A DNA stretch of 64,000 bases from Flavobacterium buctense (GCF_014486695.1 NZ_JACTAB010000004.1:124001-188000), one strand, 5' to 3'; shown: positions 41,723-51,178, counted from the stretch's first letter. Notes: a model not told the origin generated them from the sequence alone. A program made the numbers and translations.

Positions 41723-42907
41723 ATGTATAAAAAAATCAGCACCATATTGTTCATTGCCCTCGCCTATTCCTGTGGTAGTGATGACAGTTCAGAATACGTT
41801 CCAATCGACCCTTATGCCAATATCACAGCGACTTTCGGAAGTACTATTAATACGGAAAGTCTTGCCAATTACGCCAATCAGACGATTCCAAATTATATCA
41901 CCAAAGACAACACCGGCGGAAATGCAATTACGGATAAAGGCGCTACTCTAGGTCGGGTTTTGTTTTACGACAAAAATCTTTCTTCTAATAACACTATTTC
42001 TTGTGCTAGTTGCCACCAACAAGCGAATGCTTTTAGTGATACTACTATTGCCAGCAATGGGGTTAACGGTACAACCGGTAGACACTCGATGCGATTAATT
42101 AATACGCGCTTTGCTAACGAAGCGAAGTTCTTTTGGGATGAACGCGCCATTAATTTAGAAACGCAAACTACTATGCCTATCAAAGACCATGGCGAAATGG
42201 GTTTTAGCGGTACTAATGGCGATGAACCTTTTAGTGGTTTAATCACCAAGTTAAGTACTATTGGTTATTATAAAGAGTTGTTCCAATTTGTTTATGGGAG
42301 TGAGGAAATCACCGAAAACAAAATCCAATTGGCTTTAGCGCAATTCATTAGAAGCATCCAGTCTTTTGACAGCAAGTATGATATTGGAAGAGCCCAAGTG
42401 GCCAATGACGGTCAACCTTTTCCGAACTTTACCGCACAGGAAAATCAAGGGAAAAATTTATTTTTGTCACCACCTGTTTTTGATGCCACAAGCAATAGAA
42501 CTGCAGGAGGTTTAGGTTGTGCCGGTTGTCATGCTGCGCCTGAGTTTGACATCAATCCAAACACTGGAAACAATGGTATCATTGGCACTATTAACGGCAC
42601 CGGAATTGACATTACCAATACCAGAGCACCTTCTTTACGCGACTTAGTAAAACTTGACGGAACCACTAACGGACCTATGATGCATACTGGAGTTATTACT
42701 ACTTTACAAGCAGCGATTGGTCATTACGGCACTATAAATTTGGCGCCGGGAAATACAAACTTAGACCCAAGATTACGTCCTAATGGTTTTGGACAACAAC
42801 TCCATTTAACAGCACCTGAAGTCAATGCTGTGATTGCTTTTCTCAGAACGCTATCGGGAACTAATGTTTACACCGATCCGAAATGGGCCAATCCGTTTCC
42901 GAATTAA
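41723..42907 (+). CDS. Second di-heme cytochrome c peroxidase-family lipoprotein
   Basis: ATG at 41723 gives 394 residues with a lipoprotein signal (LFIALAYSCGSDDSSEY, Cys followed by Ser/Asp); the longer start at 41657 lies inside the YHYH gene. Heme sites are CASCH in NTISCASCHQQANAFSD and CAGCH in GLGCAGCHAAPEFDIN. The end RAPSLRDLVKLDGT and GPMMHTGVITTL matches the axial-Met region of the family. The acidic residues after the Cys suggest surface export. It closes the MbnP-MbnH-YHYH run, 16 bp after the YHYH gene, and ends at a terminator. Confidence 0.87.
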   Translation: MYKKISTILFIALAYSCGSDDSSEYVPIDPYANITATFGSTINTESLANYANQTIPNYITKDNTGGNAITDKGATLGRVLFYDKNLSSNNTISCASCHQQANAFSDTTIASNGVNGTTGRHSMRLINTRFANEAKFFWDERAINLETQTTMPIKDHGEMGFSGTNGDEPFSGLITKLSTIGYYKELFQFVYGSEEITENKIQLALAQFIRSIQSFDSKYDIGRAQVANDGQPFPNFTAQENQGKNLFLSPPVFDATSNRTAGGLGCAGCHAAPEFDINPNTGNNGIIGTINGTGIDITNTRAPSLRDLVKLDGTTNGPMMHTGVITTLQAAIGHYGTINLAPGNTNLDPRLRPNGFGQQLHLTAPEVNAVIAFLRTLSGTNVYTDPKWANPFPN

Positions 42908-42910
42908 AAA

Positions 42911-42942
42911 TAAAAACTCCCGAGATAATCGGGAGTTTTTTT
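42911..42942. terminator. Bidirectional rho-independent terminator
   Basis: AACTCCCGA (42915-42923) pairs perfectly with TCGGGAGTT (42929-42937) around a 5-base loop, with A and T runs on the two sides. It serves the peroxidase operon (plus) and the T9SS protein gene (minus), 5 bp from the latter's stop. Confidence 0.85.
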
Positions 42943-42947
42943 ATTAG

Positions 42948-45047
42948 CTATTCTTTTATAAACTTACCTGTTGAACTTCCTCTATCACTAATTATCTTAA
43001 TAAAATAACTGCCTGCTTGTAATCCAGAGACATCAATAGTTTCACTCGGATTCGCATTCACTTGAATTAACTGTCCCAAAGTGTTATAAATATTTACCGA
43101 TGACATAACTACAGATTCTTTTGCAGTAATAGTTAGCAAATCTTTGGTTGGCACCGGAGACAAACTAAACACACTGTTAAACTCAAAATCTTGATTGTCC
43201 AAGGCTTGAACTGTGGTAGTATAAGTATCTGTAACAATGGGAAAGTTATAATCAAAATAAATATCAGCACTATTAGCAAATGTATTGCCAACCACTAATG
43301 TCGGTTTGGTTTTAATTTTAAACACTACGTACCCACCATTATTGGCATCGTCAAAGGGTAAGTTGATGTTTTCAAAAATAAACTCGAGTTGATTGGTATT
43401 AATCACCCGTGTTACAAAGGGATGACTACCATAAAGAGGAACCAAAGAAGTCAGGTCAAATTTAGTTACATCAATTATATCTTTTATCACTACATTTTCA
43501 GCGGCGAATGTACCGGTGTTTTCAAATCGAATTACATAATTTACATATTGGCCCACCATATTGGGTGTGATGGAAGTACCTTCCACACAAGTTTTGTCAT
43601 TGGGGTCGTAAGAACCTACTACAACTTGCTTTAGTCCTGATTCATTGTCTAGAGGATATCCATCATCTTGAATCGGATAGATGACAGCTGCAAAATTCAA
43701 TTGGTCACCAATAGCTATAGCCGGAGTTTCTGTAGGCGAATTGATATTCATTGTAATCATAAAATCTCTCCTTTCAAATGGTAACAAATCGGTATAGTTC
43801 CAACTCATAAAACCTAAACTTTGGCTAGTTGGTATTGGTGTTACAGAAACTAAATCCATCTTACTGTCTTCATAGGCAAAGGTTACGGAGCCTGACAGTG
43901 TTACATTTCCTTTATTTCTGTATATTACTCTATACGTGGCATCAAATCCGGGTCTTGCGGGAATTAACGGAACGATGGTTATTTCTAAATCTTGATGAAC
44001 ACCCAAAGGGGTAACACAAAAATTTTGAGTAAACGGATTTGCTTGCGTAGGAAAGGAAACATTAAAGGACGTTGGAGATAAAATAAAATAAGGGGTATTT
44101 TCAATTTGTGGCGTTATGGTATAATTTCCGGCAACAACCGGTATTGAAAAAGCGCCTGTTTGGTTAGCAAACAATGAAAAAAAGGAAGTTCCATTAGTCA
44201 CATTGAATCTCATATAGGAATACCCGGGATCGTTGGAATCGCAGCCGTTATTATCAGTATCCATTTTGCTTACGCCATTCACTGTATAATAAGTTCCTCC
44301 GGGTGTAAAAGTACAATAAGAGTTCAAGTTAGTAGTCATCCCAAAAACATCCAATAGATTTTGAACGTTTGTGAATTGACCTTCATCTGCACAGATATAA
44401 GTTAGATTGGGATTTCCTCCAATTCCAAGGGAAGCTTCATTCTTTCCATTCTTAATAAATAACGTTTCCAGTTCATTTGAACCGGCTGTCATATAATTCA
44501 GGCTAATACAAGTGCTAAAATCTAAAGTAGTCAGATTGTTGGATTCACAGCTCACGTTTGTTAAATTCACAAGGCCTTCCACATCCAATACCGTAATCTG
44601 GTTTTGAAAACAAGTAATTGACAACATTTGGGTCAAGCCTGTAAAATCCAAAATCGATAGTTGATTTACTTGACAAAACAATCTCGTGAGGTTGGGAAAA
44701 TAGGAAACGTTTAAAGTGCTGATTGAGTTGTAGGCACAATTTAATATGGTAAGATTGTTAAAGTATTCAATTCCGGTCAAATCCGCAATTAAAAGTCCGG
44801 TAGAAGCCGGAACATTATTGTTGTTGACATCCAAAACACTAACATTTAATGCTTCTGCCACTTCAATTTGACCGTTGTCGTTGGCATCAATTTTAAAATA
44901 AGCACCTGCCAAATTTTTAGCTATTTGATTGGAAGGGCTTGCCGATAAAAGCTTTGCCTTAAAATTAGCATCCGGGATGGTAATCACTTGAGCGTTTGCT
45001 GTTAATGACAATAACGCTAGTAGTAAATTGAAGTAAAGCTTTTTCAT
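42948..45047 (-). CDS. T9SS-sorted leucine-rich-repeat surface protein (shorter paralogue)
   Basis: A 699-residue protein. Signal peptide, then an acidic EF-hand-like segment (KIDANDNGQIEVAEALNVS) near residue 52, a leucine-rich-repeat region (about 90-210), an SdrD-B-like/Ig segment starting at FTPGGTYYTVNG, a DUF7619-type domain with SYDPNDKTCVEGTS and RFENTGTFAAENVVIKDIID, and a C-terminal type IX sorting domain (LSPVPTKDLLTITAKES, ending SSTGKFIKE). It should be attached to the outer cell surface, perhaps for adhesion. It is a tandem paralogue of the next gene; ends are closely similar while the repeat region differs. Confidence 0.88.
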   Translation of the reverse strand: MKKLYFNLLLALLSLTANAQVITIPDANFKAKLLSASPSNQIAKNLAGAYFKIDANDNGQIEVAEALNVSVLDVNNNNVPASTGLLIADLTGIEYFNNLTILNCAYNSISTLNVSYFPNLTRLFCQVNQLSILDFTGLTQMLSITCFQNQITVLDVEGLVNLTNVSCESNNLTTLDFSTCISLNYMTAGSNELETLFIKNGKNEASLGIGGNPNLTYICADEGQFTNVQNLLDVFGMTTNLNSYCTFTPGGTYYTVNGVSKMDTDNNGCDSNDPGYSYMRFNVTNGTSFFSLFANQTGAFSIPVVAGNYTITPQIENTPYFILSPTSFNVSFPTQANPFTQNFCVTPLGVHQDLEITIVPLIPARPGFDATYRVIYRNKGNVTLSGSVTFAYEDSKMDLVSVTPIPTSQSLGFMSWNYTDLLPFERRDFMITMNINSPTETPAIAIGDQLNFAAVIYPIQDDGYPLDNESGLKQVVVGSYDPNDKTCVEGTSITPNMVGQYVNYVIRFENTGTFAAENVVIKDIIDVTKFDLTSLVPLYGSHPFVTRVINTNQLEFIFENINLPFDDANNGGYVVFKIKTKPTLVVGNTFANSADIYFDYNFPIVTDTYTTTVQALDNQDFEFNSVFSLSPVPTKDLLTITAKESVVMSSVNIYNTLGQLIQVNANPSETIDVSGLQAGSYFIKIISDRGSSTGKFIKE

Positions 45048-45103
45048 GAAAATGGTTTGATGCTCAAATATATATAAAAATACGGGGAAGATACTATGTC
45101 TGC

Positions 45104-45130
45104 AAAAAAACTCCCGAGAGTATCAGGAGT
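45104..45130 (-). terminator. Terminator of the longer T9SS paralogue
   Basis: ACTCCCG and the inverse CAGGAGT pair with one mismatch; read on the minus strand the hairpin runs into TTTTTTT at 45104-45110. It lies 10 bp after the stop codon at 45140. Confidence 0.7.
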
Positions 45131-45139
45131 GTTTCATCG

Positions 45140-47425
45140 CTATTCTTTTATAAACTTACTAGTAGCACTACCCCTATCGCTTATGATTTTGATAAAGTAA
45201 CTACCACTCGACAAACCGGAAACATCAATGGTCTCTGTTGGATTGGTATTCACTTGAACCAATTTCCCTAGCGTGTTGTAAATATTGACCGAAGTCATTA
45301 CTACAGAATCTTTTGCCGTAATAGTTAGCAAATCATTAGTTGGCACAGGCGATAAACCAAACATAGTGCTAAACTCAAAATCCTGATTGCTTAAAGCTTG
45401 AATAGTTGTAGTATAAGTATTGGTTACAATCGGGAAATTATAATCAAAATAGATGTTGGCACTATTACTGAAAGTATCACCCAATACCAATGTTGGTTTG
45501 GTCTTGATTTTAAACGCTACATACCCATCATTATTGGCATCATCGAAGGGTAAGTCAATGTTTTCGAAAATGAATTCTACCTGATTGGTGTTGATTCGGG
45601 TGATAAAAGAATGGCTTCCATTTAATGGAATTAATGTAGCGATGTCAAATTTAGCACTGTCAATCATATCTTTTACGACAATGTTTTCCGCAGCAAATGT
45701 TCCGGTATTCTCAAAACGAATAAGGTAATGCACATATTCTCCAATCATAGTAGTAGAAACGGTTGTTCCTTCCAGACAAGTTTTGTCATTAGGATCTAAT
45801 GAGTTTACTACGATTTGTTTTAGTGAAACTATATTATCGATTGGAATTTCATCAATGTCAATTGGAGTTATTGTTGCCACAAAATCTAGTTGGTCACCGG
45901 CATTAACCGCCGGAGTTTCTGTAGGAGCATTGATATTTAAAGTTGTTAGAATTTCTCTACTTTCAAAAGGTTGTAAATTTGTATAATTCCAAGTAAGTAA
46001 GTTTACTTCTTGATTGGACATGATAGGAATTGCGGAAACCAAATCAATTCTGTCATCTTCAAATTCAAAAGATACTGAACCTGAATGTGTTTGATTTCCT
46101 TTATTTTTATAAACAATTTTATAACGAGCATCAAAACCCGGTCTTGCCTGATTTAATGGTACAAGAATTACTTCTAAATCTTTGTGAACTCCATTTGGAA
46201 TTACACAAAAGTTTTGTGCAAAAGGACTGACTAGATCAGGAAAAGTAACACTAATACTCGATGGCGAAACCGTAAAATAGTTTGGATTTTCTAAAACTGG
46301 AACAACAGTATGCGTTGCTGCAGTAACTGGAATTGTATAATCACCAGTGCTATTGGCAATAATATTAGCATTTTGAAAACCATCAGTTATGGAAAAATTT
46401 AAGTTAGGAAAAACTAAATCGTTACTATCACAACCATTGCTATTACTGTCATATTTTACATTTCCCTCTATAGTGTAATAAGTACCGCCTGGTGTAAAGC
46501 TGCAATACGAATTAATTTCAGCATCATTGCCTCCTAAATAATTAACATAATAATCTACCCAGGTTTTTTCATCTTCATCCACGCATACATAAGTAATGAG
46601 ATTACCGCTTGTAATATTCAGTTGAGTTAGCTGAGAACCGTTTTTTAGGAATAATGAATTAATAGGATTCTGATTTATAAACATGTAGTGCATAAATGGA
46701 TTATTACTGATATTAAAAGTCGTTATTTGATTGTTCATTGCCAATAAATCATACAAAGCCGGCAAGCTCGTTAAATTAAGACTGGTCAACTGATTGTTTC
46801 CACAATACAAATACTGTAAGCTAGGCAGGTTGTTAAGCCCTAGAAATGTCAGAGCACAATAGGAAACATCAAGCTTGTTCAATAAAGGAAGGTTTGAAAA
46901 AGTGAGCGAAGTAAAATCATTACCGTCTGCATCAACGTGTTTTAAATTAACTAATCCTGTAAAATTCAATGAACTCAACTGATTTCCACTACAAAAAAAT
47001 TCTTCAAGACTTGTTAAGTTACTTAAATTTAAGTTAGTTAACGAGCTATTGTAACACCACAACGTCTTGAGATGTGTCATATTATCTATTGGAAGACTCG
47101 TGATTGGGTTGTTATTGAAAGTGTATAACGTCACCAAATTAGTGAAATACTGCAATCCTTCCACCGACGATATTGTACAACTGCTCAAGCTACAACCATT
47201 TCCGTTTACGTCAAGATAAGAAACTTGTAAAGCCTCACTTATCTGTATTTGAGCATCATTATTGGCATCAATCTTAAAATAAGTTCCTGCCAAATTTTTG
47301 GCTATTTGATTGAAAGGGCTTGCCGATAAAAGCTTTGCTTTAAAATTTAAATCAGGAATGGTAATCACTTGGGCGTTTGCTGTTAATGACAATAGCACTA
47401 GTAATAAGAAGTAAAGCTTTTTCAT
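45140..47425 (-). CDS. T9SS-sorted leucine-rich-repeat surface protein (longer paralogue)
   Basis: A 761-residue paralogue of the downstream protein with the same order of domains: signal peptide, EF-hand-like segment (KIDANNDAQIQISEALQVS), leucine-rich repeats (about 90-285; more repeats than in the shorter copy), the FTPGGTYYTIEG module, the DUF7619-type domain (LDPNDKTCLEGTTVS) and the type IX sorting domain (LSPVPTNDLLTITAKDS, ending SATSKFIKE). The differing repeat number suggests tandem duplication followed by change in the repeat region. Confidence 0.88.
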   Translation of the reverse strand: MKKLYFLLLVLLSLTANAQVITIPDLNFKAKLLSASPFNQIAKNLAGTYFKIDANNDAQIQISEALQVSYLDVNGNGCSLSSCTISSVEGLQYFTNLVTLYTFNNNPITSLPIDNMTHLKTLWCYNSSLTNLNLSNLTSLEEFFCSGNQLSSLNFTGLVNLKHVDADGNDFTSLTFSNLPLLNKLDVSYCALTFLGLNNLPSLQYLYCGNNQLTSLNLTSLPALYDLLAMNNQITTFNISNNPFMHYMFINQNPINSLFLKNGSQLTQLNITSGNLITYVCVDEDEKTWVDYYVNYLGGNDAEINSYCSFTPGGTYYTIEGNVKYDSNSNGCDSNDLVFPNLNFSITDGFQNANIIANSTGDYTIPVTAATHTVVPVLENPNYFTVSPSSISVTFPDLVSPFAQNFCVIPNGVHKDLEVILVPLNQARPGFDARYKIVYKNKGNQTHSGSVSFEFEDDRIDLVSAIPIMSNQEVNLLTWNYTNLQPFESREILTTLNINAPTETPAVNAGDQLDFVATITPIDIDEIPIDNIVSLKQIVVNSLDPNDKTCLEGTTVSTTMIGEYVHYLIRFENTGTFAAENIVVKDMIDSAKFDIATLIPLNGSHSFITRINTNQVEFIFENIDLPFDDANNDGYVAFKIKTKPTLVLGDTFSNSANIYFDYNFPIVTNTYTTTIQALSNQDFEFSTMFGLSPVPTNDLLTITAKDSVVMTSVNIYNTLGKLVQVNTNPTETIDVSGLSSGSYFIKIISDRGSATSKFIKE

Positions 47426-47510
47426 AAAATAGTTTGAACCTCAAATATATAAAAAACATTTGTAAGACTATCCTATCTTTAAAAATAGCCGTTAAAAATA
47501 AAATTAATTG

Positions 47511-48062
47511 CTATTCCAATTCTTGTTTTTCTATCCTATTGCTCTCTATTAATTCTTTTAGCACCTCTTCTTGCTTTTGCAACATCACTAGTTGGTAATT
47601 TTTTCTCACCATCTCCTTCGGACCACATCTTTCCAAGCTTTTCATAGCTTTATCTTCTAAAGTTACTAAAGCTCCGAGATGCAGTGCGTCCTCTTTAACT
47701 TCCTGTTCTTTAAAATAATCAATTAGTTGGAGTAGATTCAATGTGACTCGATATTCTTCTTCCATATTGGGTAGCTTTCTAATGATACCCAACTGATAAT
47801 ATTTACAATCGTCTAAGGCTTTCGCGAGAAATTTTTCTTTTTCTTCCTCCCAATCAGCAATTTGAGGATAATCTTTTGCTTCTGGCGCTTTGGCAGTGGC
47901 CATGAAAATTCCTATTTGTGATGATCTTACCAAAGCACTTGTAGGCAATTCTCGTAAACCCAATTCAAAAAGGGACAATTGGCTTCGGGTAATATTCAAT
48001 AATTCAGACATTTCGTATTGCGTAAGATTCAATTCTTTTCTGAGGTATTCTCTTTTTTCCAT
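47511..48062 (-). CDS. XRE-type helix-turn-helix regulator with coiled-coil C-terminus
   Basis: ATG at 48062 (Met-Glu-Lys-Arg-Glu) gives 183 residues; an ATG at 48071 would lie inside the heptamer repeat cluster and adds only Met-Leu-Gln. Residues 3-45 are a helix-turn-helix (RKELNLTQYEMSELLNITRS, then QLSLFELGLRELP). The rest is charged and helical. Size and layout match the regulator at 20435-20998. Four TGTAGCA-type heptamers touch its start codon, a strong hint of autoregulation. No toxin gene is adjacent. Confidence 0.8.
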   Translation of the reverse strand: MEKREYLRKELNLTQYEMSELLNITRSQLSLFELGLRELPTSALVRSSQIGIFMATAKAPEAKDYPQIADWEEEKEKFLAKALDDCKYYQLGIIRKLPNMEEEYRVTLNLLQLIDYFKEQEVKEDALHLGALVTLEDKAMKSLERCGPKEMVRKNYQLVMLQKQEEVLKELIESNRIEKQELE

Positions 48063-48117
48063 CTGTAGCATTTATTTTGTAGCATTTTAAATTGCTACAG
48101 TATTATTGCTACATTTT
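48063..48117. promoter_or_regulatory. Cluster of four TGTAGCA/TGCTACA heptamers
   Basis: TGTAGCA occurs at 48064 and 48079 in one orientation and TGCTACA at 48093 and 48107 in the other, making a symmetric four-box cluster in 55 bases at the start of the regulator gene. GCTACATTTT at 48108-48117 also occurs twice in the 41-bp repeat upstream of the other XRE gene. Confidence 0.55.
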
Positions 48118-48139
48118 AAAACAAAAAAGGTGCCAAAGC

Positions 48140-48167
48140 AAAAAAGCCCCGATTTCTCGAGGCTTTT
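48140..48167 (-). terminator. Terminator downstream of the sucD operon
   Basis: AAAAGCCCCGA pairs with TCGAGGCTTTT with one mismatch. Runs of A and T on both sides allow function in either direction; on the minus strand it lies 28 bp after the sucD stop codon. Confidence 0.7.
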
Positions 48168-48194
48168 CATTTATAATATATGTTGAGGAATCAA

Positions 48195-49067
48195 TTATCC
48201 CATCACTTCTTTTACTTTCTTACCAATCTCAGCAGGAGAATCTACTACGTGGATACCGCATTCTCTCATGATTCGTTTTTTGGCTTCAGCCGTATCATCA
48301 GAACCACCAACGATAGCACCGGCGTGACCCATGGTACGACCTTTAGGAGCCGTTTCACCTGCGATAAAACCAACCACCGGTTTGCGGTTACCGTCTGCTT
48401 TAATCCAATAAGCAGCATCTGCTTCTAATTGGCCTCCAATTTCACCAATCATAATGATACATTCGGTTTCAGGGTCGTTCATTAATAATTCAACTGCTTC
48501 TTTAGTGGTTGTTCCAATGATTGGATCTCCACCAATTCCGATAGCGGTTGTGATGCCTAATCCTTGTTTTACTACTTGGTCAGCCGCTTCATAAGTTAAC
48601 GTACCCGATTTAGATACAATCCCAACTTTTCCTTTTTTGAATACAAAACCAGGCATAATACCTACTTTAGCTTCTTCCGGAGTAATTACCCCAGGACAGT
48701 TTGGCCCGATTAATCTACAGTTTTTCCCTTTGATAAAATCATAAGCTTTAATCATATCTGCTACCGGAATACCTTCAGTAATGGCAATGATTACTTTGAT
48801 TCCCGCGTCAGCAGCTTCCATAATAGCATCGGCAGCAAATGCAGGCGGTACAAAAATGATAGAAGTATCAGCTCCGGCTTGCTCTACCGCATCTTTAACC
48901 GTGTTAAAAACCGGACGGTCTAAATGGGTTGAACCACCTTTTCCGGGTGTTACACCACCAACTACATTGGTGCCGTATTCAATCATTTGCGAAGCGTGAA
49001 ATGTTCCTTCACTTCCGGTAAATCCTTGTACTATTATTTTTGAATTTTTATTAACTAAAACGCTCAT
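48195..49067 (-). CDS. sucD: Succinate-CoA ligase (ADP-forming) subunit alpha
   Basis: A 290-residue protein of the usual length. The CoA-binding Rossmann start is [20 protein letters not shown], the ligase-CoA domain contains [15 protein letters not shown], and the phosphorylated His lies in [12 protein letters not shown]. It forms the alpha half of the TCA-cycle enzyme that makes ATP or GTP from succinyl-CoA; sucC is not in the window. It is the last gene of the lpxD - lpxC/fabZ - lpxA - efp - lpxD2 - NTF2 - sucD run, an order familiar in Bacteroidota. Confidence 0.96.
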   Translation of the reverse strand: MSVLVNKNSKIIVQGFTGSEGTFHASQMIEYGTNVVGGVTPGKGGSTHLDRPVFNTVKDAVEQAGADTSIIFVPPAFAADAIMEAADAGIKVIIAITEGIPVADMIKAYDFIKGKNCRLIGPNCPGVITPEEAKVGIMPGFVFKKGKVGIVSKSGTLTYEAADQVVKQGLGITTAIGIGGDPIIGTTTKEAVELLMNDPETECIIMIGEIGGQLEADAAYWIKADGNRKPVVGFIAGETAPKGRTMGHAGAIVGGSDDTAEAKKRIMRECGIHVVDSPAEIGKKVKEVMG

Positions 49068-49118
49068 GTTTGTGTTTGTTTATTTGTGTTTATTTTTTGT
49101 GATGCAAAAGTAGAAAAT

Positions 49119-49148
49119 AGTAATTAGTAATTAGTAATTAGTGATTAG
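49119..49148. repeat. (AGTAATT) x4 heptamer tandem repeat
   Basis: Three exact AGTAATT units and one AGTGATT unit lie between sucD and the NTF2-like gene. Confidence 0.9.
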
Positions 49149-49163
49149 TTTTTTGCAAAATTA

Positions 49164-49523
49164 CTATAGTTGACTCATTTGGTAACCTCGGTATAACTTA
49201 TCGTCTTTGACTTCCCACACTACCATGAAGTGCGCCAACATCATTTCCTCTCTGGGATTTTCTATCGTTTTTACATAATGAGCATAACGAACCGCAACCG
49301 TATTACCGTTGGCAACAATATGCGAGATTCTTGATTTGGAACGAAGATAGGCTTTGCTCAACTCTGTACTCAATTCAACGATTTGACTTTGGTGAAGTTT
49401 CAAAAAACCTTTGGTACTATGCCATTCCAAAACAACATCAGGATGCAGTAAAGATTTCACTTTATCCGCATCTAATAGTACATCCGATTTGTAAAATTCT
49501 TGAACGATAGCTTTAGCGCTCAT
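49164..49523 (-). CDS. NTF2/SnoaL-like cytoplasmic protein
   Basis: A 119-residue single NTF2-like domain without signal peptide. The pattern FYKSDVLLDADKVKSLLHPD (helix then strand), VLEWHSTKG and GNTVAVRYAHYVKTI fits the SnoaL-like family, whose members have various small-molecule roles. It starts 2 bp after the end of the lpxD-like gene and is part of the same operon. Function unknown. Confidence 0.8.
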   Translation of the reverse strand: MSAKAIVQEFYKSDVLLDADKVKSLLHPDVVLEWHSTKGFLKLHQSQIVELSTELSKAYLRSKSRISHIVANGNTVAVRYAHYVKTIENPREEMMLAHFMVVWEVKDDKLYRGYQMSQL

Positions 49524-49525
49524 AT

Positions 49526-50455
49526 TTATTTTAGTTTATTTAAAATTTCAGGTATTTTCTTGATATAAGCAAACTGTTTCATCTTCTCACGTGCTTCATC
49601 TATTGGTGTTCCCGAATAGGTTTTGCCGCCTTCAATAGATTTACTCACACCGGTTTGGCCCAAAACTACGGCTTTGGCACCAATAGTAATGCCGCTGGTG
49701 GTTCCTACTTGTCCCCAAAGTGTTACTTCATCTTCAATGACTACACAGCCGGCAATTCCGGTTTGGGCCGCAATCAGACATTTTTTTCCAATGACAGTAT
49801 CGTGACCCACATGGACTTGATTATCAATTTTAGTTCCGGCACCGATAGTGGTATCGCCTGTAACTCCTTTATCAATGGTACACAACGCTCCTATGCCAAC
49901 ATTATCCTCAATAATGACTCTTCCGCCTGAAAGCAATTGGTCAAAACCTTCCGGACGTTTTTTATAATAAAAAGCATCGGCACCTAAAATCGTCCCCGAG
50001 TGAATAATCACATTGTCGCCAATAACCGTATGGTCATATACAATTACATTAGCGTGCAACAAACAGTTTTTACCAATAGTTACATGGTGACCGATAAAAC
50101 AATTCGGTTGAATGACTGTTCCTTCTCCAATTGAAGCAGAAGCCGAAATGCTTGCATTAGCAGCCACAAATGGTCTGAAATGTTTAGTCAACTTATTGAA
50201 ATCTCTAAAAGGATCATCGGAAATCAACAACGCTTTGCCATCCGGACAATCGACTTCTTTGTTGATTAAAACAATAGTCGCCGCCGATTGCAGAGCTTTG
50301 TCGTAATACTTAGGATGGTCAACAAAAACAATATCACCCGGTTCTACCACGTGAATTTCATTCATGCCATGCACTGCAAAATCATCAGCGCCAACATAGG
50401 GACAGTCGATGATGGTTGCAATTTCTTTTAGGGTATGTATTCTTGGGAACTTCAT
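49526..50455 (-). CDS. LpxD-like N-acyltransferase paralogue (hexapeptide repeat)
   Basis: A 309-residue left-handed beta-helix protein. The N-terminal UDP-binding-like domain covers about 1-95 (HTLKEIATIIDCPYVGADDF), then come hexapeptide repeats (IGEGTVIQPNCFIGHHVTIG) with the acyltransferase His in VHVGHDTVIG. It is clearly related to LpxD but shorter than the true lpxD at 53380-54396 and differs strongly in the N-terminal part. Both in one operon is common in Bacteroidota. It may acylate a different sugar nucleotide. Confidence 0.85.
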   Translation of the reverse strand: MKFPRIHTLKEIATIIDCPYVGADDFAVHGMNEIHVVEPGDIVFVDHPKYYDKALQSAATIVLINKEVDCPDGKALLISDDPFRDFNKLTKHFRPFVAANASISASASIGEGTVIQPNCFIGHHVTIGKNCLLHANVIVYDHTVIGDNVIIHSGTILGADAFYYKKRPEGFDQLLSGGRVIIEDNVGIGALCTIDKGVTGDTTIGAGTKIDNQVHVGHDTVIGKKCLIAAQTGIAGCVVIEDEVTLWGQVGTTSGITIGAKAVVLGQTGVSKSIEGGKTYSGTPIDEAREKMKQFAYIKKIPEILNKLK

Positions 50456-50468
50456 ATTTTAGTGTTTA

Positions 50469-50486
50469 GTCCCGAAACTTCGGGAC
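50469..50486. other. Hairpin between efp and the lpxD paralogue
   Basis: GTCCCGA and TCGGGAC form a perfect 7-bp stem with a 4-base loop. No T run follows, so it is not a standard terminator; it could pause transcription or protect the mRNA. Confidence 0.5.
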
Positions 50487-50521
50487 AGTAATCAGTGTTC
50501 AGTTTTTCTGCTAACTGACCA

Positions 50522-51088
50522 CTATTCCTTAACTCTTTCCATATAAGAACCTGTAGCCGTATCGATTTTGATTTTATCGCCTTCATTGATGAATAGAGGT
50601 ACGTTTACCGAAGCTCCGGTTTCTACTTTCGCAGGTTTCGTGGCGTTGGTAGCGGTATTTCCTTTTACGCCCGGTTCAGCATAAGTCACTTCTAAAACAA
50701 TAGAAGCCGGCATGTCAACAGACAATGGTAAGTCGGTTTCCGTGTTAATTTGAACCATTACTACAGTTCCTTCTTTTAATAAATCGGGAGCATCAAGGAC
50801 TTTTTTATCCAAGGTAATTTGCTCGTAGGACTCGGTATTCATAAAATGAAACTGATCACCTTCGGCATATAAAAACTGGAAGTTTTGTGTTTCTACACGA
50901 ACTTCGTCAATCTTGTGTCCGGCCGAAAAAGTATTGTCCAATACTTTACCGTTGGTTAAACTTCTCAATTTGGTTCTCACGAAAGCCGGACCTTTCCCCG
51001 GTTTAACGTGAAGGAATTCAATAATTTTATAAATATCGTGATTGAATTTAATGCATAATCCGTTTCTAATATCTGATGTAGATGCCAT
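50522..51088 (-). CDS. efp: Elongation factor P
   Basis: A 188-residue protein with the three beta-barrel domains of EF-P. The modification loop carries Lys in HVKPGKGPAFVRTKLRSL near residue 32-34, and the C-terminal signature is IKIDTATGSYMERV. EF-P helps ribosomes through proline stretches. It sits between lpxA and the lpxD paralogue, a position conserved in many Bacteroidota. Confidence 0.96.
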   Translation of the reverse strand: MASTSDIRNGLCIKFNHDIYKIIEFLHVKPGKGPAFVRTKLRSLTNGKVLDNTFSAGHKIDEVRVETQNFQFLYAEGDQFHFMNTESYEQITLDKKVLDAPDLLKEGTVVMVQINTETDLPLSVDMPASIVLEVTYAEPGVKGNTATNATKPAKVETGASVNVPLFINEGDKIKIDTATGSYMERVKE

Positions 51089-51178
51089 TTTGTTTGTTTT
51101 ATAATTCGTAATTGATAATTTATTTCGCTACGCTCCATACAATTCGCGCTGTGCGCTCGGGTCGTAATTCGTAATTTT

